64,000 bases of DNA, from positions 183,139 through 247,138 of the forward strand of contig JAHZDE010000004.1 of NCBI GenBank assembly GCA_019422525.1, read 5' to 3'. The notes under the pieces are model-generated. The model searched no databases. It was not told the origin of the DNA and worked only from the letters and a program-made list of their open reading frames with translations. The position numbers and the translations under genes are program-made. Source of the DNA: Clostridiales bacterium. GTDB taxonomy: Bacteria > Bacillota > Clostridia > Oscillospirales > Acutalibacteraceae. Shown piece by piece: positions 1 through 10,100 of the stretch. Numbering within the stretch: the first letter of the stretch is position 1; each line of letters opens with the position of its first letter.

Positions 1-1883
1 TTGTTGCCGAAACCACCGGTAGCCACAACCACTGCCTTGCCGCGAACCTCGATACCGTTGCCGTCTTTATCCACGGCCACTGCACCGCAAACCTTGCCGT
101 TCTCGGTAATCAGAGAAGTAGCAGCGGTTTCCAACAGAATCTCGCTGCCCAGTTCCTTGGCGCGCTGGGTCATGGCCTTGACCATAGCGCCGGCAGCACG
201 GGGACCGATGACGCCATTTTCCGGCTTGACAATGTGCCAGGTAGCTTCGGATTCCTTGAAGTAGCGGAACGCACCGGCAAACTCCACGCCCATCTCCTGC
301 AGCCATTCAATGGTATCGGCGCTCTTGTGGAAGTAGGTCTGCACCACGTCTTCGTCCACATGATAGTGGGTGTACTCCATATGCATCTGGATAGCCTTAT
401 CCACACTCAGGTTATTAAAGTTTGCCTTCTGAATCTTGGTGTCGATACCCAGCGGGCCCATACCCATATTGGCGGCGCCGCCGGTAGCGCTGGATTTTTC
501 CAAAATTACGGATTTCAGGCCATGCTCGCCAACGGTAATGGCAGCAGCCAGACCGGCAGGACCGCCGGCAACAACAACGACATCGGTCTCGATGGTCTTC
601 ATAATCTTCACCTCAATATGTTTGGGCTGTTCTGTGGGAGCAGCCGTTTGATTTTCTTCCATTGGAGCGGATTTTACCGGCTGGGCAAATACCCGCTTGC
701 GTTTCATGGGACGGTGGGTGGTTTCCTCACCGGCAGCCTCGGGGGCGAGCTTTGCGCCCTTCACCGGAACGGGAGAAGAAGGCAGCTTGGGCAGACGACC
801 GGAAACGCACTTCACCGCGTCATGGGTACAGGCTTCCAGACATTTGCCGCAGCGGGTGCAGTCAAAGGTATCAATGACAGACACCAGCTCTTTGCCGCCG
901 TCAATGCACTTTGCGGGACAAACTGCAATGCAGTCTCCGCAGCCGGTGCAGCGCTGAGGGTCCACATAGAACTGGCTGAGGGCCAAACAGGCATTAGCGG
1001 CGCACTCCTTGCGGCGTACATGGGCCATGGTTTCCCCTTCAAAGGCACTCATGGCGGAAAGGGCGGGCAAACCGGCTTCCTCTCCCAAGGTGCAGTTGCA
1101 GGAAACGGTCATGGCTTCCCCGATTTCTTTTGCCAAGTCCAAATCGGCGGGTTTTGCCCAGCCATTGGAAATATTCTCAAAGATTTCTGCCAACTGATAC
1201 AAACCCTCCCGGCAGAAAGTACATTTACCGCAGCTCTTTTGCCGCAGGGAAAGAATTTGTTTCTTGGTCACATCCACCGGGCAGTCCTTATCAGTCAAGC
1301 GGTGAATCGCACCGGAGCGGCTGTGAAGCTGTTCCAGCGTCAAGCCTTCCAGCTCCTGGGCAGAATAAAACCGGTGGTCGATCAAAATCCCCTTGCACTC
1401 CCCTACCAGCTCTTTCACCGGACGGGAAGGTTCTTCCTCTGTGGGGGTCTCGCCGTCCAAGGCAACCAGCAGGCCGGGAGTATTCCCCATAAGCCGGTCA
1501 GCCATAGCAGCCAGTTCGTCCAAGCAGAACAGCCGATCATTTTTGTGGAGCATCTTATTCACCAATGCCGCCCGGGTAATGGTCAAGGGAAGCTCTACGA
1601 TTCCCGCACTGGCTTCCAGCTCCTGCTGGTTGACTTCACAGTTCACCACCAGTTCGGCACCTTTGGCCCCGGTGAGCACCACCGCGATCTTTAAACCGGC
1701 AATCACACCGGCGGGATTTGTGTGAAGCAGGATGTTCTTCATGCCCTCGGTATCGGCATTATACAAAGCGCCGACTATAACGCCGTTTACAGGCTCCATG
1801 GAGCCGAAAACCGCTTCCAATTCTTCCTTGGAACAGCTGCGCAGCCGGTTCAGTGCGTCGGTATTGTTATGTAACAGACTCAT
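1..1883 (-). CDS. NuoF-like / ferredoxin / FAD-dependent oxidoreductase fusion (3' end outside window)
   Basis: I translated this frame by hand: it is open from an ATG at 1883 to the left edge (at least 627 residues). The first ~290 residues resemble the Fe-S part of NADH dehydrogenase NuoF, with C218, C221, C224 and C264 as likely [4Fe-4S] ligands, but the glycine-rich FMN/NADH loop is not obvious. Two ferredoxin-type [4Fe-4S] motifs follow (first at C312, C315, C318, C322), then a proline/lysine linker. From about residue 430 there is an FAD-binding GGPAGLAA dinucleotide fold of the fumarate-reductase/FAD-oxidoreductase type. The start overlaps the stop of the upstream gene as ATGA, so translation is probably coupled. 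I infer that electrons from the partner at 1880-4003 pass through the clusters to a flavin that reduces an unknown substrate. The substrate-binding part lies outside the window. Confidence 0.85.
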   Translation of the reverse strand, partial: MSLLHNNTDALNRLRSCSKEELEAVFGSMEPVNGVIVGALYNADTEGMKNILLHTNPAGVIAGLKIAVVLTGAKGAELVVNCEVNQQELEASAGIVELPLTITRAALVNKMLHKNDRLFCLDELAAMADRLMGNTPGLLVALDGETPTEEEPSRPVKELVGECKGILIDHRFYSAQELEGLTLEQLHSRSGAIHRLTDKDCPVDVTKKQILSLRQKSCGKCTFCREGLYQLAEIFENISNGWAKPADLDLAKEIGEAMTVSCNCTLGEEAGLPALSAMSAFEGETMAHVRRKECAANACLALSQFYVDPQRCTGCGDCIAVCPAKCIDGGKELVSVIDTFDCTRCGKCLEACTHDAVKCVSGRLPKLPSSPVPVKGAKLAPEAAGEETTHRPMKRKRVFAQPVKSAPMEENQTAAPTEQPKHIEVKIMKTIETDVVVVAGGPAGLAAAITVGEHGLKSVILEKSSATGGAANMGMGPLGIDTKIQKANFNNLSVDKAIQMHMEYTHYHVDEDVVQTYFHKSADTIEWLQEMGVEFAGAFRYFKESEATWHIVKPENGVIGPRAAGAMVKAMTQRAKELGSEILLETAATSLITENGKVCGAVAVDKDGNGIEVRGKAVVVATGGFGN

Positions 1884-4003
1884 TTTGCCGCCTCCTTTTC
1901 GTCCTCCATGTAGTCGCTCCAAATCCGGTGCCCGGTAATCTGGAAACGCAGGTCACATTGCAGGCAGCGGGAGGCCTCCTGACAGATGTCGCTGTCGGAA
2001 ATACCGGAGCTTACCTGGCAGAAATCGCCGCAGCGGTCTTTGGCACAGCGAATGCACTCCTCTTTGCGCTCCAAATCGCCAAAGCCCTCCACTTTTCCGA
2101 TGTAGGAATCGGGAACCTCTACAGGAGCCAATACTTCGCTGATGTCCCCGTCGCCGCCTAAGGCCCGGTCGATTTCGCTGGCAGCAGCACGTCCGGCTGC
2201 CACGGCCTCAATGACGGTATGGGTGCCGTATACGGCGTCGCCGCAGGCATAGATGCCTTCCACACTGGTTTTCAGGCTGCCCGGCTGTACGGCAATGGAA
2301 TTTCCCCGGCCCAGTTCCAACCCTGCTTCGGGGGTAATGTCGGTGCGCTGTCCCACCGCAAAAATGACGGTATCGGCAGCAATGGTATGTTCGGAATTTT
2401 CTTCTTTTTCGATGATGGCACGACGGTTCTCATCAAAGGTAAAGGACTTGACATTACAGAACCGTACACCCTCCACCTTGCCGTCGCCCACAATAGCCTC
2501 AAAGGTGTGGGCGGGATGAATATGGATGCCCTCTTCCTGAGCCTGCTGAATCTCTTCCTCATCGGCCAGCATTTTCTCCCGGGCTTCCAAACAGGCCAAA
2601 TGGATTTCCTCGGCACCCAGACGGCGGGCTGTGCGGGCGCAGTCAAAGGCCACATTGCCGCCGCCCAACACGATGACGCGTTTCCCCATACCGGTGGGAT
2701 TGCCCATGGAAGCGTTCCGCAGGAAATCGGTATTCACCATAACGCCCGGCAGGTCGTTGCCCTCCATGGCAAGACGCACACCCTTGTGAGTACCCAGTGC
2801 CAGCAGCACCGCGTCATACTCTTTGGCAAGAGCAGTAAAGTCGCTGACCCGGCAATTCGTCTCCACGGTTACGCCGGCATCGCTGAGATAAGCGGCTTCT
2901 TTAGCCACTACCTCACGGGGCAGACGATAGGCTGGGATACCATAGGACATCTGTCCGCCCAAGGTGGGATAGGCTTCCTTCAGGACCGTTTCATGGCCCT
3001 GCTTTGCCAGATAATAGGCGGCTGTCATACCGGCAGGGCCGCCGCCCACCACGCACACCCGCTTTCCGGTGGCGGGAAGGTGTTTGCTATTCTTCTTCCA
3101 AAGCTCATTGTCCGCGTGTTCGGCAGCATAGCGCTTGATGTTGCGAATGGAAACCGGATCGCTGACATCTCCACGGCGGCATTTGCTCTCGCAGGGATGG
3201 GCGCACACCCGACCCAGACATTCCGGGAAGGGCAGCCGCTCATGTACCACGGCCAGCGCCTCGCTGAACTTGCCCTCTTTGACAAAGCGCACATATCGCG
3301 GCACATCCGTGCGGGCCGGACAGGTGGCCTGACAGGGAATCAGGGTATCCTTTTTCTCGATGGGAGTGAACTCCGCCACATCCCGGATGGTACCGGTGGG
3401 ACATACCTCGGCGCAGGCGCCGCAGAACCGGCAGTCCGCATCTTTTAGGAGCTTGTCGTGAAGAGTGCCCACATAGGTTTCCAGCTCTTTTTTATTGTAC
3501 TGCAAAACCCCTACGCCCCGCAAGTCGTTGCAGGCCCGGACACACCGCCCGCACAGGACACAGCGGTTCATATCGTGAATGAGAAGGGGATTCTGGTTGT
3601 TTTGGGGGAATCCTTTTACCCGGGTGTTCATGCGGGTAGCGGAAACCCCCATATACTGAATCAAAGTCTGCAATTCGCACCGGCCATATTTGGGACAAGT
3701 GGAGCAGTCCTCCGGGTGAGCCGCCAGCAGCAGCTCCATGGCCAGCTTGCGCAGAGGGGCAATTTTTTCACTGTTGGTGGTGACCTTCATCCCCTCTTTG
3801 GCCTGCAATTTACAGGAGGGATGCACGCCCTCCATGCCCTCTACCTCCACAATACAAAGGCGGCAGGAACCGATGTCCGGCAGGTCCGGGTGGTGGCACA
3901 GATGAGGGATATAAATGCCGTTTTGCAAAGCGGCTTCCAGAAGATTCGTGCCCTCTTCCACCTGAAGCCGTTTGCCGTCAATTTCGATGGTAACGCTCAT
4001 CAT
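1880..4003 (-). CDS. NuoG-like Fe-S / glutamate-synthase-small-subunit-like fusion
   Basis: This 707-residue protein starts with a plant-type [2Fe-2S] domain (C36, C47, C50, C64), then a His-Cys3 cluster site (H96, C100, C103, C109) and two ferredoxin motifs (C148/151/154/158 and C191/194/197/201), the order seen in NuoG and Fe-hydrogenase N-termini. From about residue 220 it becomes a GltD-like NAD(P)H:acceptor oxidoreductase with a GGGPAG motif near 320 and a second GGGNVA motif near 455. The GltD part is known to take electrons from NAD(P)H through FAD. Fused to a cluster ladder it probably feeds the flavoprotein encoded immediately downstream with a 4-nt overlap. An AAGGAG site precedes tandem ATG codons at 4003 and 4000. 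No nuoE or hydrogenase gene lies beside it, so it looks like a dedicated reductase module rather than complex I. Confidence 0.85.
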   Translation of the reverse strand: MMSVTIEIDGKRLQVEEGTNLLEAALQNGIYIPHLCHHPDLPDIGSCRLCIVEVEGMEGVHPSCKLQAKEGMKVTTNSEKIAPLRKLAMELLLAAHPEDCSTCPKYGRCELQTLIQYMGVSATRMNTRVKGFPQNNQNPLLIHDMNRCVLCGRCVRACNDLRGVGVLQYNKKELETYVGTLHDKLLKDADCRFCGACAEVCPTGTIRDVAEFTPIEKKDTLIPCQATCPARTDVPRYVRFVKEGKFSEALAVVHERLPFPECLGRVCAHPCESKCRRGDVSDPVSIRNIKRYAAEHADNELWKKNSKHLPATGKRVCVVGGGPAGMTAAYYLAKQGHETVLKEAYPTLGGQMSYGIPAYRLPREVVAKEAAYLSDAGVTVETNCRVSDFTALAKEYDAVLLALGTHKGVRLAMEGNDLPGVMVNTDFLRNASMGNPTGMGKRVIVLGGGNVAFDCARTARRLGAEEIHLACLEAREKMLADEEEIQQAQEEGIHIHPAHTFEAIVGDGKVEGVRFCNVKSFTFDENRRAIIEKEENSEHTIAADTVIFAVGQRTDITPEAGLELGRGNSIAVQPGSLKTSVEGIYACGDAVYGTHTVIEAVAAGRAAASEIDRALGGDGDISEVLAPVEVPDSYIGKVEGFGDLERKEECIRCAKDRCGDFCQVSSGISDSDICQEASRCLQCDLRFQITGHRIWSDYMEDEKEAAK

Positions 4004-4033
4004 CGCTTCTCCTTTCTTGTGATAATAAGGGGG

Positions 4034-4978
4034 TTATTCGATACCCTTGAACGTCTTGTTGACAAATTTCTGCTTTCTTTCCTGTACCAGCTTCATTTTT
4101 TCCGGGTCGGAGAAGAAGCCGCCCTGGGTCTGGGCAATCTCTTCCAGGTGCTTAGCGCGTCCGGCTACGGTGGTGCGGTCTTTCAGCAGGCCGTCTTCCT
4201 GAATCACAAACTTCCATTTGCCGTCCTCAGTCTGTTCCAAGGTGCCGCCTGCGCCGCAAACCTGACACTCCACCGGATAATGGAGGCCGTCCCACTGCTT
4301 TTCACCCAGTACCAGAGCATTACTATGGCAGTTGGGGCACCATCCCATATCCTCTTCGCCCAGCCACTTGCGTTCTTCGGCAGGGGTGTTTACGGCGGTC
4401 ATAATATTCTCGCCCAGCTTACGGGCACGAGCCATCAGTTCATCGTCCAGCAAGCACTGGCCGGGAGCCGGTACCCGGGTTGCCAGAACCATATCCACCA
4501 CTTTCATATCGGTGGTGAACATGGTAGCCTGCAATCCTTCCAGAGCCATGGACTGCCAGGAACGGGTAGAGCCGCCCACAGAAATCAAACCGGCCACGCG
4601 GTCACGGTGCTGGATAGCTCCGATGGTCTCCAGGAAAGAAGTCTCATAGCTCAGGCTGCGGTGAGCAAAGGTCAGATAAACGGAAGCGGGCATCAGGTCG
4701 TAAGTAGGCACGGAAAAAATCACCGCGTCCTGGTCCAGCATCACGTCCATAATCTTTTTCTTGTCGTCTTTTTTGTCCAGAACACAGCCTGCATATTTCC
4801 CCATGGACATAGCCTTGGTACAGGCGGTGCATCCGGTGCAATCCTGAATGTTGAAGTCCCGCAGATTGATCATGGTGACCTCTGCTCCAGCTTCCTCACA
4901 GGCCATCAGTGCCTGTTTCAGCAGAATTTCGCTGTTGCCGTTTTTCCGTCCAGCGGTAATTCCCATTACTTTTGCCAT
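4034..4978 (-). CDS. Iron-sulfur flavodoxin-type (NADPH-dependent FMN) reductase
   Basis: 314 residues. The N-terminal half has the FMN-reductase/flavodoxin fold: an ITAGRKNGNSE phosphate-binding loop near residue 7 and an SVPTYDLMPAS stretch near 90. A cysteine cluster CTGCTAC followed by another Cys about 11 residues on (near residues 46-64) suggests an Isf-like [4Fe-4S] site. A C-terminal extension carries CPNC and CQVCG pairs, a zinc-ribbon or rubredoxin-like arrangement. It is the first gene of the minus-strand operon, 30 nt before the NuoG/GltD fusion, so it probably exchanges electrons with that complex. The TetR-type gene transcribed away from it is its likely regulator. The true substrate cannot be told from sequence. 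Confidence 0.8.
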   Translation of the reverse strand: MAKVMGITAGRKNGNSEILLKQALMACEEAGAEVTMINLRDFNIQDCTGCTACTKAMSMGKYAGCVLDKKDDKKKIMDVMLDQDAVIFSVPTYDLMPASVYLTFAHRSLSYETSFLETIGAIQHRDRVAGLISVGGSTRSWQSMALEGLQATMFTTDMKVVDMVLATRVPAPGQCLLDDELMARARKLGENIMTAVNTPAEERKWLGEEDMGWCPNCHSNALVLGEKQWDGLHYPVECQVCGAGGTLEQTEDGKWKFVIQEDGLLKDRTTVAGRAKHLEEIAQTQGGFFSDPEKMKLVQERKQKFVNKTFKGIE

Positions 4979-5045
4979 CGTAAAAACATCCCCTCTGATT
5001 TGTTGTCGCTTTTGGTAACAGAACCGTGAAGAATAAGCGATTTTG

Positions 5046-5054
5046 TGTTATAAT
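5046..5054 (+). promoter_or_regulatory. Extended -10 promoter for the TetR-type gene
   Basis: TGTTATAAT gives an extended -10 element (TG, one base, TATAAT). It lies about 140 nt before the ATG at 5194, in the divergent 215-bp intergenic region. No good -35 was seen. The long leader leaves room for an operator controlling both directions. Confidence 0.5.
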
Positions 5055-5193
5055 AGAAGCATAAATTCCTTTGCTATTATTTTAACAATCTCGGCCGAAA
5101 ATGCCTACCATCAACATTTTCAATTCTGCTGTTTATCCAACATTTGCCCGGGGTTTGTTGAAAAAGTAAAAATATTTGGGGAGGTTGACCAAT

Positions 5194-5799
5194 ATGCCGC
5201 AAACGGACCTGCGGGTGATAAAAACCCTAAAACAGATTGACAGGGCACTGTTGGAAACCCTGGAGGAAATGCCTTTTCAAAAAATTACGGTGGAACAGTT
5301 GTGTGTGACGGCCATGATTAACCGCTCTACCTTTTATAAGTACTACAAAAGCAAATACGATTTGATGGAGCAGTACCTACAGCGAACATTGGATGAATTT
5401 AGACGGCAAATGAATGTGGCTTTTGTTTATTCTTCCCCCGACAATATCCATCACTTGATTTATCAGCGAAACTTTGAAAAAGCCCTTCGGTTTATTTATA
5501 AACACAAAAAGGAATACACCGTCCTGTGGGCTTCCCCTGCAGAATACGGTGTGTTCAGTCAGATGATTCAGGTAATTCAGGACAACATTGTGGAAAAGCT
5601 TTCGGCAGACAGGAACCCAGCTGATTTGGACCCCTATGCGGATTTATATGCCCGTCTGTTTGCTTCCGACATGATGACGCTGGTGCGGTGGTGGTTTCGG
5701 TATGAAGGGAAAGTGACCATGAAGGATGTCCAGGAAACCATGATGATGAATATGAAACAGGGGATGTTCCGAACATTTCGGGAACATATGGAGCCATAA
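5194..5799 (+). CDS. TetR/AcrR-family transcriptional regulator
   Basis: 201 residues from the ATG at 5194. GGGGAGG at 5178-5184 is placed correctly for this start, so the upstream in-frame TTG at 5176 is not used. The N-terminus has a TetR helix-turn-helix: MPFQKITVEQLC, then a recognition helix with NRSTFYKYYKSKYDL near residues 35-55. The rest is helical and resembles the C-terminal domains of DhaS/TetR_C-type regulators. It is divergent from the flavoprotein operon at 1-4978. TetR-type proteins commonly repress a divergent operon and release it on binding a small ligand. The ligand here is unknown but may be the substrate of the reductase complex. Confidence 0.88.
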   Translation: MPQTDLRVIKTLKQIDRALLETLEEMPFQKITVEQLCVTAMINRSTFYKYYKSKYDLMEQYLQRTLDEFRRQMNVAFVYSSPDNIHHLIYQRNFEKALRFIYKHKKEYTVLWASPAEYGVFSQMIQVIQDNIVEKLSADRNPADLDPYADLYARLFASDMMTLVRWWFRYEGKVTMKDVQETMMMNMKQGMFRTFREHMEP

Positions 5800-5867
5800 A
5801 AGCAATAGGAAGGGATTTTTTTAGTAGCCCAATCGTTTCTTTTCTTGCTTTGGCTCCCCCCAAAAAT

Positions 5868-5912
5868 AAAACAGCCTTCCGCGCTTAGCTGCATGGAGGG
5901 CTGTTTTGTTTT
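5868..5912. terminator. Bidirectional intrinsic terminator
   Basis: AAACAGCCTTCC pairs with GGAGGGCTGTTT, flanked by A-rich DNA on one side and TTTTGTTTTG on the other. It sits between the convergent TetR-type gene and the AraC-type gene. Confidence 0.7.
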
Positions 5913-5920
5913 GTGAATCC

Positions 5921-6808
5921 TTATTGCTTTAAATCCTCACTGATTTTTTTCATGGAATCCGTAGGGGTAATCCCGATGATTTTTTTAAAAATCCGTGAGA
6001 AATAATTATAATCACTATACCCCACTTCAAATGCCGCTTCTGTTACGGACATACCGGTTTCTATCAGCGAAATGGCGCGATAGCAGCGAAGGCGGTTAAT
6101 ATAACGGGTAATCGTACATCCCGTATGCTTCTTAAAAATCTGACAAAGATAGCTTTTCGTAAGGCCGGTTTCTTTTGCCAGAATTTCCAAAGAAATCGAA
6201 CTATTATAGTGATGCGAAATGTAATTCAATATATGACGTGTATATTGCAGGGAATTGTCATAAGTGGTCAAGGTTTCCATAGATTCCGGTATATGAAAAT
6301 ACTTTTGAAAAATAATGCTTACAATTTGAAGCAACGCCCCTTTTAGTGCAATTTCATACCCAAACGTCTGTGTATGATATTCCCTGATAATCTGATCCAT
6401 CAAACCACATAAATCATTATCTTGATGAATAAAGCTATCAAAATTCTGTGCATAGATCGTTAAAGCGTCGCGATAGCGGGAAAGACGCATATTTTTGTGT
6501 TCTTTTAACAGCCAATCTGGATCTACCTGTATCACATAATAATGGGTATTATCTTCAAATTCCAAGGCATGATGAGGCTCACACCAATTGGCAAAAAAAA
6601 TATCATGGCTGCGCATCCATTGGGAATGATTTCCACAGGTAAGCCGCACTCCTCCCGAAAGGATATATTGGAACTCCAGCTCTTCGTGCCAATGCAATGA
6701 CCAATCGCTGGTTGTAATGTCAATTTTTTGGTTGGTCCTCTCTACAATTCGAATGGGAAAGTCCCACTCGGGCAAAGGGGGCTGCCAGTAATAGATTTGA
6801 TTGGCCAC
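5921..6808 (-). CDS. AraC-family transcriptional regulator with cupin sensor domain
   Basis: 295 residues from a GTG at 6808, preceded by AAGGAGG about 10 nt upstream. Residues ~20-110 look like a cupin-type effector-binding domain (WHEELEFQYILSG, then HDIFFANWCEPH). The last ~100 residues hold the two AraC helix-turn-helix units, with ETGLTKSYLCQIFKKHTG near 215 and the signature FEVGYSDYNYFSRIFKK near 260. It is divergent from the GH85 gene at 7144, which makes it the likely activator of that gene in response to a glycan product. This is the usual arrangement for AraC regulators of Firmicutes glycan-use genes. Ligand identity is inference. Confidence 0.88.
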   Translation of the reverse strand: MANQIYYWQPPLPEWDFPIRIVERTNQKIDITTSDWSLHWHEELEFQYILSGGVRLTCGNHSQWMRSHDIFFANWCEPHHALEFEDNTHYYVIQVDPDWLLKEHKNMRLSRYRDALTIYAQNFDSFIHQDNDLCGLMDQIIREYHTQTFGYEIALKGALLQIVSIIFQKYFHIPESMETLTTYDNSLQYTRHILNYISHHYNSSISLEILAKETGLTKSYLCQIFKKHTGCTITRYINRLRCYRAISLIETGMSVTEAAFEVGYSDYNYFSRIFKKIIGITPTDSMKKISEDLKQ

Positions 6809-6949
6809 AGTGCATCTTCCTCCTTGAAAGTATCAGGAAATAAACCGTAAATTTATAGATATTTTCTCGTTTTCCAAGAGAATTGTCAAGTGTTTTTGTA
6901 AATGTGGCGCAATCTTTTAAAATTTTGTGCTACTCCATTTTTAAAACTG

Positions 6950-6958
6950 TGCTATGAT
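6950..6958 (+). promoter_or_regulatory. Extended -10 promoter for the GH85 gene
   Basis: TGCTATGAT forms an extended -10 element about 185 nt upstream of the start at 7144. The -35 match is poor, which fits dependence on an activator such as the divergent AraC-type protein. The 335-bp intergenic region contains no gene. Confidence 0.45.
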
Positions 6959-7143
6959 CATGCGTTTTTTTGTTTTACTATAAACCTATAAATTCGAGTG
7001 GATATGTATGGTATATTTGTGCATTTTACTGCTTTTGCCATTGATGATTCCATACATATCTATCTCAGGAAATAAAGAGAGCAGGAGGTGAACAAGTAAA
7101 ACAAACAGGCACTTATAAAACACCGGTTTTAAGGAGGAAGTTT

Positions 7144-10100
7144 ATGAAAGGCAAACGTATAAGACGGTTTACCGCTTTATTCCTGGCATTGGTGCTGGGA
7201 AGTTCCGCTTTTTCCGGCATGTCCCTGCCGGCTGCCGCAAATACTACTGATGACAACGCTACATCAGCACAGGCAGAAAGCAGCAGTTCTTATGAGCCTT
7301 GGGCTCATGGATATCGATTTGTGGATATCCTGAACTTTGATCCGGCTACAGACCCGTATTCCAATGAGCTGAAGGCCTATGTCCCTTTACAGGAGCGCAA
7401 CGAAGCTTTTGCTGCCACACAGGCCAATCCAAACCTGACAACAGACGCACAGCTGTATGTCATTTCATCCGGCGACTACCGTTCTACAGACGTATCGGAA
7501 GCACCTTGGAACGGCAATCAATCCTATGATGATTTTTCTTTTAACGCCTATAAATTCTGGCAGTATACCGACCTGATTGGCGCCGGCGGCCGTCCTACCT
7601 CCGGTATTGCTGTGGGAACTGCCGACAAGGAATATGGTACCGTAGCCCTTCCCACAGTTTCTACTATCAACGCCGCCCATAAAAACGGCGTAAAGGCACT
7701 GGGCGAATATTTTGTTCCCAGAGTCCCCCTGTATACGGAGGAATGGCTGTATAAAGACGAGGACGGCAATTTCCCCTATGCACAGAAGCTGATCGACATT
7801 ATGAATTACTATGGGTTCGACGGCTACTTCATCAACCAAGAAGAAACCATTGATTCTTCTTATGTCCCCCTGTTCCGTGAAATGCTAAAATGGATGCGGG
7901 ATCAGGGATGCTATATCCAGTGGTATGACTCCATTACCGACTCTGGTTATATTTCCTATCAAAATAATTTCAACTCTACCAACAGCAACTGGGTTTGGAA
8001 TGAAACCAATGGCCGTGTCACCGACTCGATTTTCCTGAACTACTGGAATACCCCATCCAATATGCAGAGCTCTGCGGACCATGCCTTGAGTCTTGGCCTA
8101 GATCCCCATGAAGTTGTGTTCTATGGCGTAGAAGGCGGCCAGTGGAGATGGAGCAAGGATCTGGACGGCCTGCTGGACGATAGCGGGAATTCTATCCTAA
8201 GCTTTGCCATCTGGGGCAGCCATTTCTATCGTGAACAGTACGGAAGAGATGGAAACAAGCGCTATGATGCAGCCTACCAGTGGCAGAATGAAGAACGTGA
8301 GCGTATGTATTTTACCGCTCCTTCTGAATATGTGGGCGATTACAGCAGCGTTGACCGTCCCGATGTGGAAGTGACAGGTACCGCTTTCAAGGGATTCTCC
8401 CGGTATATCGCTGAACGTTCCGTCATTAACGGAACCGTATTCAATACCGATTTCAATAATGGCCATGGTATGCAGTACTTTGAAAATGGCCAAGTTTCCC
8501 GCGATATGGAATGGACCAACGTAAACCTCCAGGACATCCTCCCCACCTGGCAGTGGTGGGTGGAAACCACAGACGACAATCTGCTGAATATGGACTGGGA
8601 TTACGGCCCGAAACAACAGAAGATGATGAGCAATGGCTCCATGTCTTCCTTTGATTATCAGCAGATCGGCGCATATAATGGCGGTTCTTCTCTGGCTGTT
8701 TATGGCGCTGTGCAGGGCAGCCAGTTTGTAAACCTGTATAAAACCGATCTGGATGTCACTGCTGACAGCAGCATTTCCTTTACTTATAATAAACCTTCTG
8801 CTGACGACAGTTCCTCCATGCAGTTGGGCCTGATCTTTAAGGATCAGCCCGAAGAGAAGGTGCTCCTCCCCATCGAGGAATCCGGCAAGCAGACCGACGG
8901 CTGGAAGACGGCAGAATTCTCCTTGGCAGACTATGCTGGCAGAGAAATCGCCGCAATTGGCCTGGAAATTTCCGCTTCTGAAAAGGTTGATGCCTATCAG
9001 GTAAACCTGGGCGGATTGAAAGTCAGCGACGGCAAGGATTATACCCCTGACGCTCCCACCGGTCTGGCTCTTGACAGACAGTTTGATTCTACCAATGAGA
9101 TTCAGCTCTCCTGGGATATCAATGAGAATTATGATGAAGTGCAGCTGTATCGCATTTATGCAGCATATGAGGATGGCAGTGAACGCTTTGTAGGCGGCGC
9201 TTACACCAACAATTACTACATCGAAACTCTGGAAAATCCCGAAGAAGTTACGGCTCTGAAGCTCTACGCAGTAGGACCCGACGGCTCTGTAAGCGATGCT
9301 GCTTCCGTTTCTATGAATACCGGCAAACAGGTTTCCAATATCAAGGCTGCCAGCAGCGACAACCAGCTGACAGTAACCTGGACGGATTCCGCTGATGAAT
9401 ACCAGAGTGTCAAGGCCGAACTGTCCTATTGGTACAGTGAGAAAGAGAATCCGGAAGCCATTACAGTTGACAAAGGCGCCGGAGAAGCAGTATTTGATAT
9501 TCCGCTGGAAGACGGAAGCAAGTATGTGCTGACTCTGACCACTATTAACGCAGATGGTTCTGAAAATGCACCTGTGAATTACTTTGGGGAGTTATCCGAT
9601 CATTACTGTGGTCCCTTTGTTGGGGAATTCCGCCATGAAGGAACCTCCAGTACTTATATCCTCACCACCCCAACCTATGATGACTGGGCTGTGATGGATG
9701 TGGAAATCAACGGCTCCACTACGGAGTATAGAAGAATTGGCGGCCAATCTCCCACTGGAATCCGAATCGATAAAACCGGCCTGCAATCCGCAGTAGTAAC
9801 ACTGGAAGACCAGGATGGAAATAAATCGATTCCTGTTACCTTTATGTTTATCGACGGAGAACCGGTAGGTACCGGCGGTGAGTATACCGAAGAAATTATT
9901 CCCGATGATGAGCTGCGCACGGCATTGCAGGAACTTTTAGGCCCGACTTTCGGTGACCTGACTGATTATCAGGGAGAACTGGATTTGTCCGGACGCCCGA
10001 TCCGTGACCTGACTGGCCTGAATCTCATTGCCGGACTGACGGGAGTCGACCTTTCCGATACAGATATTGAGACGCTGGAAAAGGGAATGCTCCCCAGTGG

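Noticed and set aside
234..1694. 486-codon plus-strand frame opposite the flavoprotein
   Set aside because: The minus strand encodes clear Fe-S and FAD motifs over the same bases; the plus frame has none and is low-complexity His/Gly sequence typical of antisense frames.
3458..5029. 523-codon plus-strand frame opposite the Fe-S fusion and flavodoxin reductase
   Set aside because: It spans two real minus-strand genes and their intergenic gap, which is not expected of a genuine gene.
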